DNA of 32,087 nt from Marinobacter sp. B9-2 (lineage in GTDB: Bacteria; Pseudomonadota; Gammaproteobacteria; Pseudomonadales; Oleiphilaceae), in NCBI GenBank assembly GCA_003030785.1, contig PYVH01000028.1:1-32087 (forward strand), in the 5' to 3' direction. Position 1 is the stretch's first letter. The number at the start of each line of letters is the position of its first letter. Positions 17,976 through 24,229 of this stretch are shown piece by piece. Both the position numbers and the translations under genes were made by a program. A model generated the notes under the pieces. It was given only the letters and a program-made list of their open reading frames with translations. It did no database searches and was not told where the DNA came from.

Positions 17976-18072
17976 GCGCGGGCAGGCGCTTCTGAAACAC
18001 GCTGTGAATACGTCCCTGTATGCTCGGCTCCGCCATCCATGGCTCCGCACGGTTTCAGAAGTGCCCACGCGC
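17976..18072. repeat. REP-like palindromic element
   Basis: The arms CTTCTGAAAC (17989-17998) and GTTTCAGAAG (18052-18061) pair perfectly. The flanks GCGCGGGCA (17976-17984) and TGCCCACGCGC (18062-18072) extend the pairing imperfectly. The 53-nt loop contains GGCTCCG twice (18026-18032, 18041-18047). It lies just upstream of the DUF445 start and next to the left direct repeat of the DUF3141 cassette. The core matches the palindrome at 12250-12340, so both may belong to one dispersed family. Confidence 0.6.
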
Positions 18073-18073
18073 T

Positions 18074-18151
18074 GTCAATGACCTGGGAGCCAGCTTGCGA
18101 CGGCGGCACGGTCGGGAGTTGATCAACCGCTGATATTGCCTCATAACCATT
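18074..18151. repeat. Left copy of imperfect direct repeat (rsmE 3'-end like)
   Basis: These 78 bp align with 21818-21892 over their whole length at roughly 70-75 percent identity, with a 19-bp perfect core, gacggcggcacggtcggga (18099-18117 and 21843-21861). Read on the minus strand, the left copy resembles the last codons of rsmE, with W-L-stop-G-N-I-S-G-stop against W-L-W-G-D-I-G-S-stop. It is therefore a decayed or foreign copy of the rsmE 3' end on the far side of the DUF3141-thiolase-YHS genes. Confidence 0.75.
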
Positions 18152-18191
18152 TCCGGGCAGGAAGTATGTGTTCAGTCTGGATTCAGCTTGA

Positions 18192-18431
18192 TCACATAGA
18201 CTGGACACTAACGGTTAGCAAGAGCCGAAAGCTACATGCTCTCACCTCGTCCTGTTCTGGTCCATGGGTCGAGCAGATTCCCGTATCGCGGTGAGAGATT
18301 GAAGTGCGGATTTTGGCAATGTCTTCCTCGGGGTGGCCCTCGGTTTCATACTGAGCAAAACAGTTGGGGTGTTCATCTTCGTTTGGCTGGCAATCCGGCT
18401 GCGCCTCGCAGAACCAGTTTAACCAAACCAT
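18192..18431 (-). CDS. Possible small Cys-rich hypothetical protein
   Basis: This open frame encodes 79 residues beginning MVWLNWFCEAQPDCQPNED. It is rich in Cys, acidic residues and aromatics in its first 60 positions (cysteines at 8, 14 and 24, and again in GICSTH), and its codon choice looks coding. An AGGA lies close to the ATG. The last residues look less protein-like. It is divergent from the DUF3141 gene, with only 27 bp between the two start codons. I do not recognise the family. The frame could be a real small gene, a remnant, or chance. Confidence 0.35.
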   Translation of the reverse strand: MVWLNWFCEAQPDCQPNEDEHPNCFAQYETEGHPEEDIAKIRTSISHRDTGICSTHGPEQDEVRACSFRLLLTVSVQSM

Positions 18432-18458
18432 ATCCTGACACTGAGAGCTAGAACGACT

Positions 18459-20219
18459 ATGAATACCAAGCTAACGAGAGACAAGGAGCCCGATCCGTCG
18501 GTCAGGCCCGACAAACAGGCCACCATCCAGAGCAACCCGGCGGCGGAACTGTTCGCCTACCAGACCGACCTGTGGCGGCGCTGGGTGCGCTACCTGGACA
18601 CCCTGCGCGAGCGAGCCAATAACATGCTCGAGCATGAGCAGGCCGGCAAGCCACCGCTACTCGACTTCGACTATGAAATGATCCTGGACGGCCGCCGGCT
18701 GGAGCACCCCGCCAACTATGCCCTGCTACGTATCACCCGGGTCGGCGAGGACTGTCTGGAAGACTGCCTTGACGAGACCAAACCGCCGGTGATGATCGTC
18801 GATCCGCGCGCCGGTCATGGCCCCGGTATCGGCGGTTTCAAGCAAGATTCCGAAGTGGGCATGGCACTCCACGAGGGGCACCCGGTCTATTTCGCGATCT
18901 TCTTCCCCGAGCCCATGCCCGGGCAGACGCTGGAGGACGTGTTAAACGTACTGCGGCGCTTCGTCGAGACGCTGGCCGAGCGCCATCCCGGCATGCCGCC
19001 GGTGCTCTACGGCAACTGCCAGGCGGGATGGGCCATCGCACTGCTCTCGGCTGATTGTGAGGGCCTGGTGGGGCCGGCGGTGCTTAACGGCTCACCGCTG
19101 TCCTACTGGTCCGGCGAATCCGGCGTTAATCCCATGCGCCTCGCCGGCGGGCTGTTGGGCGGCGCCTGGATGACGCACCTGCTGGCGGATCTGGGGGGCG
19201 GGCGCTTTGATGGCGCCCATCTGGCGGCCAACTTCGAATCCCTTAAGCCGGCAAATACTTTGTGGCAGAAGGACTACCAGTTGTTTGCCGACATCGACGG
19301 CCAGCGCGAGCGATTTCTGGACTTTGAGCGCTGGTGGACCGGCTTCTATAGCCTGAGCAAGGAAGAGATTGTCGCCATCGTCGAGAATCTCTTCATCGGT
19401 AACAAGCTGGAACGTGGCGAGTTTGAAGTCCATCCCGGTTGCACCGTTGACCTCAAGCGCATCCGCAACCCGCTGGTGATCTTTGCCTCCAGTGGCGACA
19501 ACATCACCCCACCGCACCAGGCGCTCAACTGGATCCCAGCGGTGTACCCGGACACCAAGGCACTCAAGGCCGCTGGCCAGCGCATCGTCTACCTGATCAA
19601 CCCACACGTTGGCCATCTGGGAATCTTCGTTTCCGCCAAGGTCGCACGGCTGGAGCACCGGGCGATCCTCGAGAGCATCGGCGATCTCAATGACCTTGCC
19701 CCCGGGCTCTACGAGATGAAGATAGACAACCCCACCGGCGACCCGGACTGTCACAAGCCCCAGTTCCAGGTGCGTTTCGAGGAACGTCAGGTGGAAGATC
19801 TGGAGTACCCGGACCAGGCACCGGAGTTCGAGCGCGTAAAAGCCCTCTCCAGGCGCAATGTGGCCCTCTACGAGACCTTTGCCGGGCCCTGGGTACGGCG
19901 GGTCACCACCCCCTGGTCGGCCGAGATGCTGCGCCAACTGCATCCGGCAAGAACCAGCCGCCTGATGTTCTCGGAGCGCTTCGCGCCCTGGATGGGCGGG
20001 GTCAAGTGGCTGGCCGAGAGGATGGAGACCAGGCCAACGCCGGTCAATAGCAGTAACCCCTATCGGCAATGGGAGACGTCAATGAGCGACTCCATCGCCT
20101 CGGCACTGACGCTTGCGGGCACGGCCCGCGACAGTGTCTTCGAGATGGCGTTTAAAAGGCTCTATGGCGGGTTATGGCCCGGCAAGGACAAAACAGATAC
20201 GCGAGGTGATCAATCATGA
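18459..20219 (+). CDS. DUF3141 protein, PHA-synthase-like alpha/beta hydrolase
   Basis: This 586-residue protein belongs to the DUF3141 family, annotated as poly(3-hydroxyalkanoate) synthetase-like. Family sequence starts near residue 33 (AYQTDLWRRWVRYLDTLRER, LLDFDYEMILDGR). An alpha/beta-hydrolase core follows, with the nucleophile elbow GNCQAG (Cys187), a GxCxxG box as in PHA synthases. Candidate acid and base are D347 (ASSGDNIT) and H386 (NPHVGHLGIF). From memory, most family members are longer (about 750 aa) with an extra C-terminal region. This one ends soon after FKRLYG with a polar tail. The stop overlaps the thiolase start (ATGA), so both are co-translated. Acyl-CoA polymer synthesis is an inference and not shown. 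Confidence 0.8.
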   Translation: MNTKLTRDKEPDPSVRPDKQATIQSNPAAELFAYQTDLWRRWVRYLDTLRERANNMLEHEQAGKPPLLDFDYEMILDGRRLEHPANYALLRITRVGEDCLEDCLDETKPPVMIVDPRAGHGPGIGGFKQDSEVGMALHEGHPVYFAIFFPEPMPGQTLEDVLNVLRRFVETLAERHPGMPPVLYGNCQAGWAIALLSADCEGLVGPAVLNGSPLSYWSGESGVNPMRLAGGLLGGAWMTHLLADLGGGRFDGAHLAANFESLKPANTLWQKDYQLFADIDGQRERFLDFERWWTGFYSLSKEEIVAIVENLFIGNKLERGEFEVHPGCTVDLKRIRNPLVIFASSGDNITPPHQALNWIPAVYPDTKALKAAGQRIVYLINPHVGHLGIFVSAKVARLEHRAILESIGDLNDLAPGLYEMKIDNPTGDPDCHKPQFQVRFEERQVEDLEYPDQAPEFERVKALSRRNVALYETFAGPWVRRVTTPWSAEMLRQLHPARTSRLMFSERFAPWMGGVKWLAERMETRPTPVNSSNPYRQWETSMSDSIASALTLAGTARDSVFEMAFKRLYGGLWPGKDKTDTRGDQS

Positions 20220-21403
20220 AAGAATCCAACGTCGTTCTCTGCGCCCCGGTACGCACAGCCATCGGTACCTACGGTGGCACACTCAAGGCCATACCGGCAC
20301 CCGACCTCGGTGCTACTGCCATCGCCGAGAGCCTGCGCCGCTCGGGCCTGACCCCCGACGATGTGCAGAGTGTGGTGCTGGGTCAGGTGGTTCAGGCCGG
20401 CGCCAGGATGAATCCGGCGCGCCAGGCTGCGATCCACGCCGGATTGCCGGTGTCGGTGCCGGCCATGACGGTCAACCGGGTCTGCGGCTCCGGCGCCCAG
20501 GCGGTGATTAACGCCGCGCAGGAGGTGATGCTCGGGCATCGTGACTGTGCTATCGCCGGCGGAATGGAGAACATGGATCTTGCGCCCTATCTGGATCTGC
20601 ACGGGCGCTGGGGCCACCGCATGGGCAATGCCGAGATTTACGACAGCATGCTGCGCGACGGGCTCAATGATGCCTTCTCTGATCAGCACTCCGGGTGGCA
20701 CACCGAAGACCTGGTCAGCCGCTTTGACATCAGCCGCGAGGACCAGGACCGTTGGGCGGCGCGCAGCCAGCAACGCTTCAGCGAGGCTCAGGCGGCAGGA
20801 CGCTTCGACGCCGAGATCGTGCCGGTCGAAGTCACATCCCACAAGGGCACGGCGGCCTTCGGGCGCGATGAGCACAATCGCCCCGACGCCACCGCCGAGG
20901 GCCTCGGCAAACTCAGGCCGGCCTTCCGCAAGGACGGCACCATTACCGCCGGTAACGCCCCTGGGCTGAACACGGGTGCGGCAGCAATGATCGTCGCTGA
21001 TCGCGCCTGGGCGGAACGCCGTGGCCTTGAGCCCATGGCGCGGCTGGTGAGTTACGGCATCGGCGCGGTGGAGCCCGGCTATTTCGGCCTGGGCCCGGTA
21101 CCGGCGGTGCAACAGGCACTGGCACGTGCCGGCTGGAGCATGGGTGATATCGAGCGCATCGAGATCAACGAAGCCTTTGCCGCCATCGTCCTTGCCCTGA
21201 CCCGGGAGCTCGGTCTGGCCGAGGATATCGTTAACGTGGAAGGCGGCGCGATTGCGCACGGCCATCCAATCGGAGCCACCGGCGCTGTGCTGACCACCCG
21301 GCTGTTACACGCCATGGCCCGGGATGGCGTGCGCCGTGGCGTGGTTACCCTGTGCATCGGTGGCGGCCAGGGGGTAGCGCTGGCGTTGGAACGCCTGGCG
21401 TAA
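20216..21403 (+). CDS. Acetyl-CoA C-acyltransferase (thiolase)
   Basis: This 395-residue thiolase condenses or cleaves acyl-CoA units. The nucleophile is C90 in VNRVCGSGAQA, the catalytic His is H350 in GHPIGATG, and the second Cys is C380 in VTLCIGGGQG. NEAFA is present. The usual ASG.NDGA segment reads APGLNTGA here, a mild deviation. It overlaps the DUF3141 gene by 4 bp. Next to a PHA-synthase-like protein, a biosynthetic role (acetoacetyl-CoA, PhaA-like) fits better than beta-oxidation, but no phaB reductase or phasin is nearby. Length is normal. Confidence 0.92.
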   Translation: MKESNVVLCAPVRTAIGTYGGTLKAIPAPDLGATAIAESLRRSGLTPDDVQSVVLGQVVQAGARMNPARQAAIHAGLPVSVPAMTVNRVCGSGAQAVINAAQEVMLGHRDCAIAGGMENMDLAPYLDLHGRWGHRMGNAEIYDSMLRDGLNDAFSDQHSGWHTEDLVSRFDISREDQDRWAARSQQRFSEAQAAGRFDAEIVPVEVTSHKGTAAFGRDEHNRPDATAEGLGKLRPAFRKDGTITAGNAPGLNTGAAAMIVADRAWAERRGLEPMARLVSYGIGAVEPGYFGLGPVPAVQQALARAGWSMGDIERIEINEAFAAIVLALTRELGLAEDIVNVEGGAIAHGHPIGATGAVLTTRLLHAMARDGVRRGVVTLCIGGGQGVALALERLA

Positions 21404-21516
21404 TCACGAATCAACCCGCACGCGCAGCTCGATAAGCTCACCGATGCGGTGGTCTGTTAATGGAAAGGCGCAGCAAAATCTGCATTATTGTGAACTGTAA
21501 AAGAGAGAGGGCAACA

Positions 21517-21717
21517 ATGAAACGCGGACGAGAAGAGCAAAAATCTTTCGAGGATCCGGTCTGTGGCATGCAGGTCAGCTACAAGACAGCCCCTGCGGAG
21601 TCCGAATACCAAGGTAAACACTATTACTTCTGTGCGACGGCTTGCCGCGAACAGTTCGACGCGGACCCCGAACGGTATGTTCGGGCGCACCGGCAGCATG
21701 GGTCAAGGCGTGGGTGA
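21517..21717 (+). CDS. YHS domain protein
   Basis: This 66-residue protein has a single YHS domain: DPVCGM near residue 14, then YYFCATACREQF, which supplies the Cys pattern thought to bind metal. The ATG at 21517 follows AGAGAGGGCAACA. An earlier in-frame ATG (21460) lacks a ribosome site. YHS domains occur with copper/heavy-metal ATPases and some oxygenases. None is adjacent here. It is the third gene of the cassette, 113 bp after the thiolase. Just beyond its stop another frame reads a hydrophobic segment (WVNLAAFVTVIGNALAVE), so a frameshifted longer form is possible. Confidence 0.75.
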   Translation: MKRGREEQKSFEDPVCGMQVSYKTAPAESEYQGKHYYFCATACREQFDADPERYVRAHRQHGSRRG

Positions 21718-21864
21718 ACCTGGCAGCATTCGTGACCGTGATCGGCAACGCCCTGGCTGTTGAGTGATGCCCGGCTTTGCTGCAGGCTGACAGGGATTCT
21801 GTCGCCGACCCCTCTATGTCGATGACGTGGGCGCCAGATCGAGACGGCGGCACGGTCGGGATGA
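21718..21864. other. Gap between YHS gene and rsmE, holding the right end of the cassette
   Basis: These 147 bp separate convergent genes. They contain a hydrophobic open stretch in a frame different from YHS (to the TGA near 21764), a small GACAG/CTGTC hairpin (21789-21803), and the outer part of the right direct repeat from 21818. No strong terminator with a U-tract is seen. Confidence 0.5.
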
Positions 21865-21892
21865 TCAGCTGCCGATGTCACCCCATAGCCAT
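21818..21892. repeat. Right copy of imperfect direct repeat, overlapping the rsmE 3' end
   Basis: This matches 18074-18151 with a 19-bp perfect core at 21843-21861. It spans the last nine or so codons of rsmE and about 47 bp beyond its stop. Because the right copy is part of an intact gene, it is probably the original sequence and the left one the duplicate, as seen when an element inserts at a gene's 3' end and restores it. No recombinase is seen between the copies. Confidence 0.75.
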
Positions 21893-22599
21893 TGGCAAAG
21901 CGCCATGGCCGCAACCGGTGCGGTTTCGGTTCTCAGTACCCGAGGGCCGAGGGCCACCGGCAGGAAGCCTTCTTTTTCCGCCTGGGCGATTTCCTCGGGG
22001 GAAAGTCCGCCCTCGGGGCCAATCATCAGGGCGACGCGTTCGGGGGGGATAATGGATTTGAGGGCATGTTCGGTGCGGTGGTGCAATACCAGGCGCACCT
22101 CGCAATCCCGACTGTGCTCCAGCCACTGGGAAACGGTCATCACCGGCAGGATCTCGGGCACCCGGGCGCGACCGCATTGCTCGGCGGCGCTGATGGCGAC
22201 GGATTGCCAGTGGCGCAGGCGCTTGTCTTCCCGGTCGCCCTTAAGTTTTACATCGCACCGTTCTGTGCTCAGCGGCACGATGCGGGTAACGCCCATTTCC
22301 ACCGCTTTCTGCACTGCGTAGTCCATGCGGTCACCCTTGGAGAGGGTCTGGCCGAGGACGATTTCCAGGGGGGATTCGGTAGCGTTGGCCTGCGGAGTAC
22401 CCACCTGGACTTCCACGTTCTTCTTGCTGGCGCTGGTTATGGTGGCGGGGTAGTCGTTGCCATCGCCGTTGAAAAGCAGCAGTTCCTGCCCCGGCTGCAT
22501 GCGCAATACCCGGCCAACATGTTGCGCGGCGTTGTCATCAAGTTCTGCGGTGCCGCCCTCGCTGAGGGCGGAATCAGTGTAGATGCGGGGTATGCGCAT
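21865..22599 (-). CDS. rsmE: 16S rRNA (uracil(1498)-N(3))-methyltransferase
   Basis: This 244-residue SPOUT-class methyltransferase modifies U1498 of 16S rRNA in the assembled 30S subunit. It has an N-terminal PUA-like part (HVGRVLRMQPGQELLLFNGDG) and the C-terminal knotted SAM site with LMIGPEGGLSPEEI and LGPRVLRTETAPVAAM. It ends CQWLWGDIGS, and that end is the sequence duplicated at 18074. It lies 29 bp after bioA on the same strand and is probably co-transcribed with it. Length is normal. Confidence 0.95.
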   Translation of the reverse strand: MRIPRIYTDSALSEGGTAELDDNAAQHVGRVLRMQPGQELLLFNGDGNDYPATITSASKKNVEVQVGTPQANATESPLEIVLGQTLSKGDRMDYAVQKAVEMGVTRIVPLSTERCDVKLKGDREDKRLRHWQSVAISAAEQCGRARVPEILPVMTVSQWLEHSRDCEVRLVLHHRTEHALKSIIPPERVALMIGPEGGLSPEEIAQAEKEGFLPVALGPRVLRTETAPVAAMALCQWLWGDIGS

Positions 22600-22628
22600 G
22601 GGCTGGTCTCTCAGGTTCCTGGCGGTTG

Positions 22629-23981
22629 TCAGTCGCGAACCGCGATCTCTATGCCTTCCGTTGCAACCTGGGCCAGGTGGCGGATCTGTTCTTCGGTGAT
22701 CACGTAAGGCGGCATGAAGTAAACCACATTACCCAGGGGGCGAAGCAAGGCCTGGCGGGTTAATGCATGCTGGTAAACGCGAATGCCACGGCGTTCCTGC
22801 CAGGGGAAGGGCGTTTTCGAGGCTTTATCTTTTACCATTTCCACGGCCAGGGTCATACCGTGCTGGCGGATGTCCCCGACATTGGGATGGTCTGCCAGGT
22901 GGGCGACGGATTCGGCCATGCATGTGGAGAGCCCGCGGTTGCTCTCAAGCACATTGTCATCCCGGAAGATATCCAGGGTCGCCAGTGCCACGGCGCAGCC
23001 GATGGGGTTGCCGGTGTAGCTGTGGCTGTGCAGGAACGCCTTGAGGGTTTCGTAGTCGTCGTAGAAGGCGTTGTAGACATCATCGGTGGTCAGTACCACC
23101 GACAGTGGCAGGTAGCCGGCGGTAAGGCCCTTGGACAGGCATATGAAATCCGGAGTGATGCCCGACTGCTCACAGGCAAACAGGGTGCCGGTGCGGCCAA
23201 AACCAACGGCAATCTCATCGGCAATCAGATGCACGCCATAGCGGTCGCAGGCTTCCCGCAGTTTGGTGTGGTAGATGGGATGGTGCATGCGCATGCCGCC
23301 GGCGCACTGGATCAGCGGTTCCACCACCACGGCGCAGATTTCGTCGTGCTTCTCGGCCAGCAGCTTTTCCATGGCCTCAAATTGGCGCAATGCATAGGCC
23401 TCGTCGGTCTCACCCGGCTCCTTGTTGAAGGCGTCCGGGGAGGGCGCTGTCAGCACTTCCATCAGCAATGGCTGGTAGGTGTCCTTGTAGAGCGAGACAT
23501 CACCGAGGGCAAGAGCCCCAAGGGTTTCACCGTGGTAGCTGTTGCTCAGGTTCACGAAGTTTTTCTTGGCCGGTTTGCCGTGATTCTTCCAGTAGTGGAA
23601 GCTCATCTTCAGGGCAGCTTCGATCGCCGACGAGCCGTTGTCGGCGTAAAAAACCTTGTTCAGGCCCGGCGGGGTAACTTCGATGAGGCGCTCGGACAGA
23701 TTCACCACTGGCTCGTGGGTAAACCCGGCGAGGATAACGTGTTCCAACTCGCCAATCTGCTTCTGGATAGCCGCGTTGATTCTTGGATTGGCGTGGCCGA
23801 ACAGATTGACCCACCAGGAGCTGACGGCATCGATGAAGCGATTGCCTTCAAAGTCTTCCAGCCAGACACCCTCGCCCCGCTTGATGGGCACCAGGGGCAC
23901 AGCACCTTCGTGGTCTTTCATCTGGGTGCAGGGGTGCCACACGGACTTGAGGCCACGGGTGACGAGGTCAGCATTGCGCAT
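22629..23981 (-). CDS. bioA: Adenosylmethionine-8-amino-7-oxononanoate aminotransferase
   Basis: This 450-residue class III PLP aminotransferase converts KAPA to DAPA with SAM as amino donor in biotin synthesis. Seen are the N-terminal VWHPCTQMKDHE, SSWWVNLFGHANPRI, the PLP-contact D255 (LIADEIAVGFGRTG), the PLP lysine K284 (LSKGLTAGYLPLS) and HSYTGNPIGCAVA. Here bioA is apart from the bioBFHCD genes, as in several gammaproteobacteria. A BirA-like operator lies 38-71 bp upstream of the start. Confidence 0.95.
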   Translation of the reverse strand: MRNADLVTRGLKSVWHPCTQMKDHEGAVPLVPIKRGEGVWLEDFEGNRFIDAVSSWWVNLFGHANPRINAAIQKQIGELEHVILAGFTHEPVVNLSERLIEVTPPGLNKVFYADNGSSAIEAALKMSFHYWKNHGKPAKKNFVNLSNSYHGETLGALALGDVSLYKDTYQPLLMEVLTAPSPDAFNKEPGETDEAYALRQFEAMEKLLAEKHDEICAVVVEPLIQCAGGMRMHHPIYHTKLREACDRYGVHLIADEIAVGFGRTGTLFACEQSGITPDFICLSKGLTAGYLPLSVVLTTDDVYNAFYDDYETLKAFLHSHSYTGNPIGCAVALATLDIFRDDNVLESNRGLSTCMAESVAHLADHPNVGDIRQHGMTLAVEMVKDKASKTPFPWQERRGIRVYQHALTRQALLRPLGNVVYFMPPYVITEEQIRHLAQVATEGIEIAVRD

Positions 23982-24018
23982 GGTAATTCTCCGTCGAACG
24001 GTCTGATTCTGGGTTGTC

Positions 24019-24052
24019 GCTGTTAACCTGTGCGGATATTACAGTTAACAGC
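24019..24052 (-). promoter_or_regulatory. Candidate BirA operator upstream of bioA
   Basis: This is a perfect 9-bp inverted repeat, GCTGTTAAC (24019-24027) and GTTAACAGC (24044-24052), with a 16-nt spacer. Arm length and spacing resemble the BirA (biotin repressor) operator of enterobacteria, whose arms are TTGTAAACC/GGTTTACAA. The GTTAAC core is a known variant type. The position in front of bioA agrees with biotin repression. No other bio gene in the window offers a second site to compare. Confidence 0.6.
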
Positions 24053-24191
24053 GGATATCGGCCACCCGGATTTCAGGCCGATCTGGCCCGGTATTGCCTG
24101 ACGTTTTCCACCTCCTTGACTGCATCACACTCTAAGACCGAACCATTTGGCCGGACGAGTGCTTCAGTATAAACTGCCGGTTTACAGCCAA

Positions 24192-24208
24192 CGGGCCAGG
24201 ATGGCCCG
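24192..24208 (+). promoter_or_regulatory. Leader hairpin before the PAAR-Tle1 gene
   Basis: CGGGCCA (24192-24198) and TGGCCCG (24202-24208) form a 7-bp stem with a 3-nt loop. It lies just before the AAAGGA ribosome site (24218-24223) of the effector gene. A TAAAC/GTTTA repeat (24170-24184) lies upstream. Either could control effector expression. No U-tract follows, so it is not a terminator. Confidence 0.35.
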
Positions 24209-24229
24209 CCAAAACGCAAAGGACGCGAC

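Noticed and set aside
17929-18036. Longer N-terminus of the DUF445 protein from an ATG at 18036
   Set aside because: The added 36 residues are read through a REP-like palindrome and are not family-like. The internal ATG at 17928 begins conserved sequence.
19092-20069. Open frame of 325 codons antisense to the DUF3141 gene
   Set aside because: The sense strand has a complete catalytic triad and coding pattern. The antisense product shows no recognisable motif.
22767-24026. Open frame of 419 codons on the plus strand opposite bioA
   Set aside because: It is the antisense of a clearly functional bioA. Its sequence is low-complexity with no recognisable domain, and such frames are common in GC-rich DNA.
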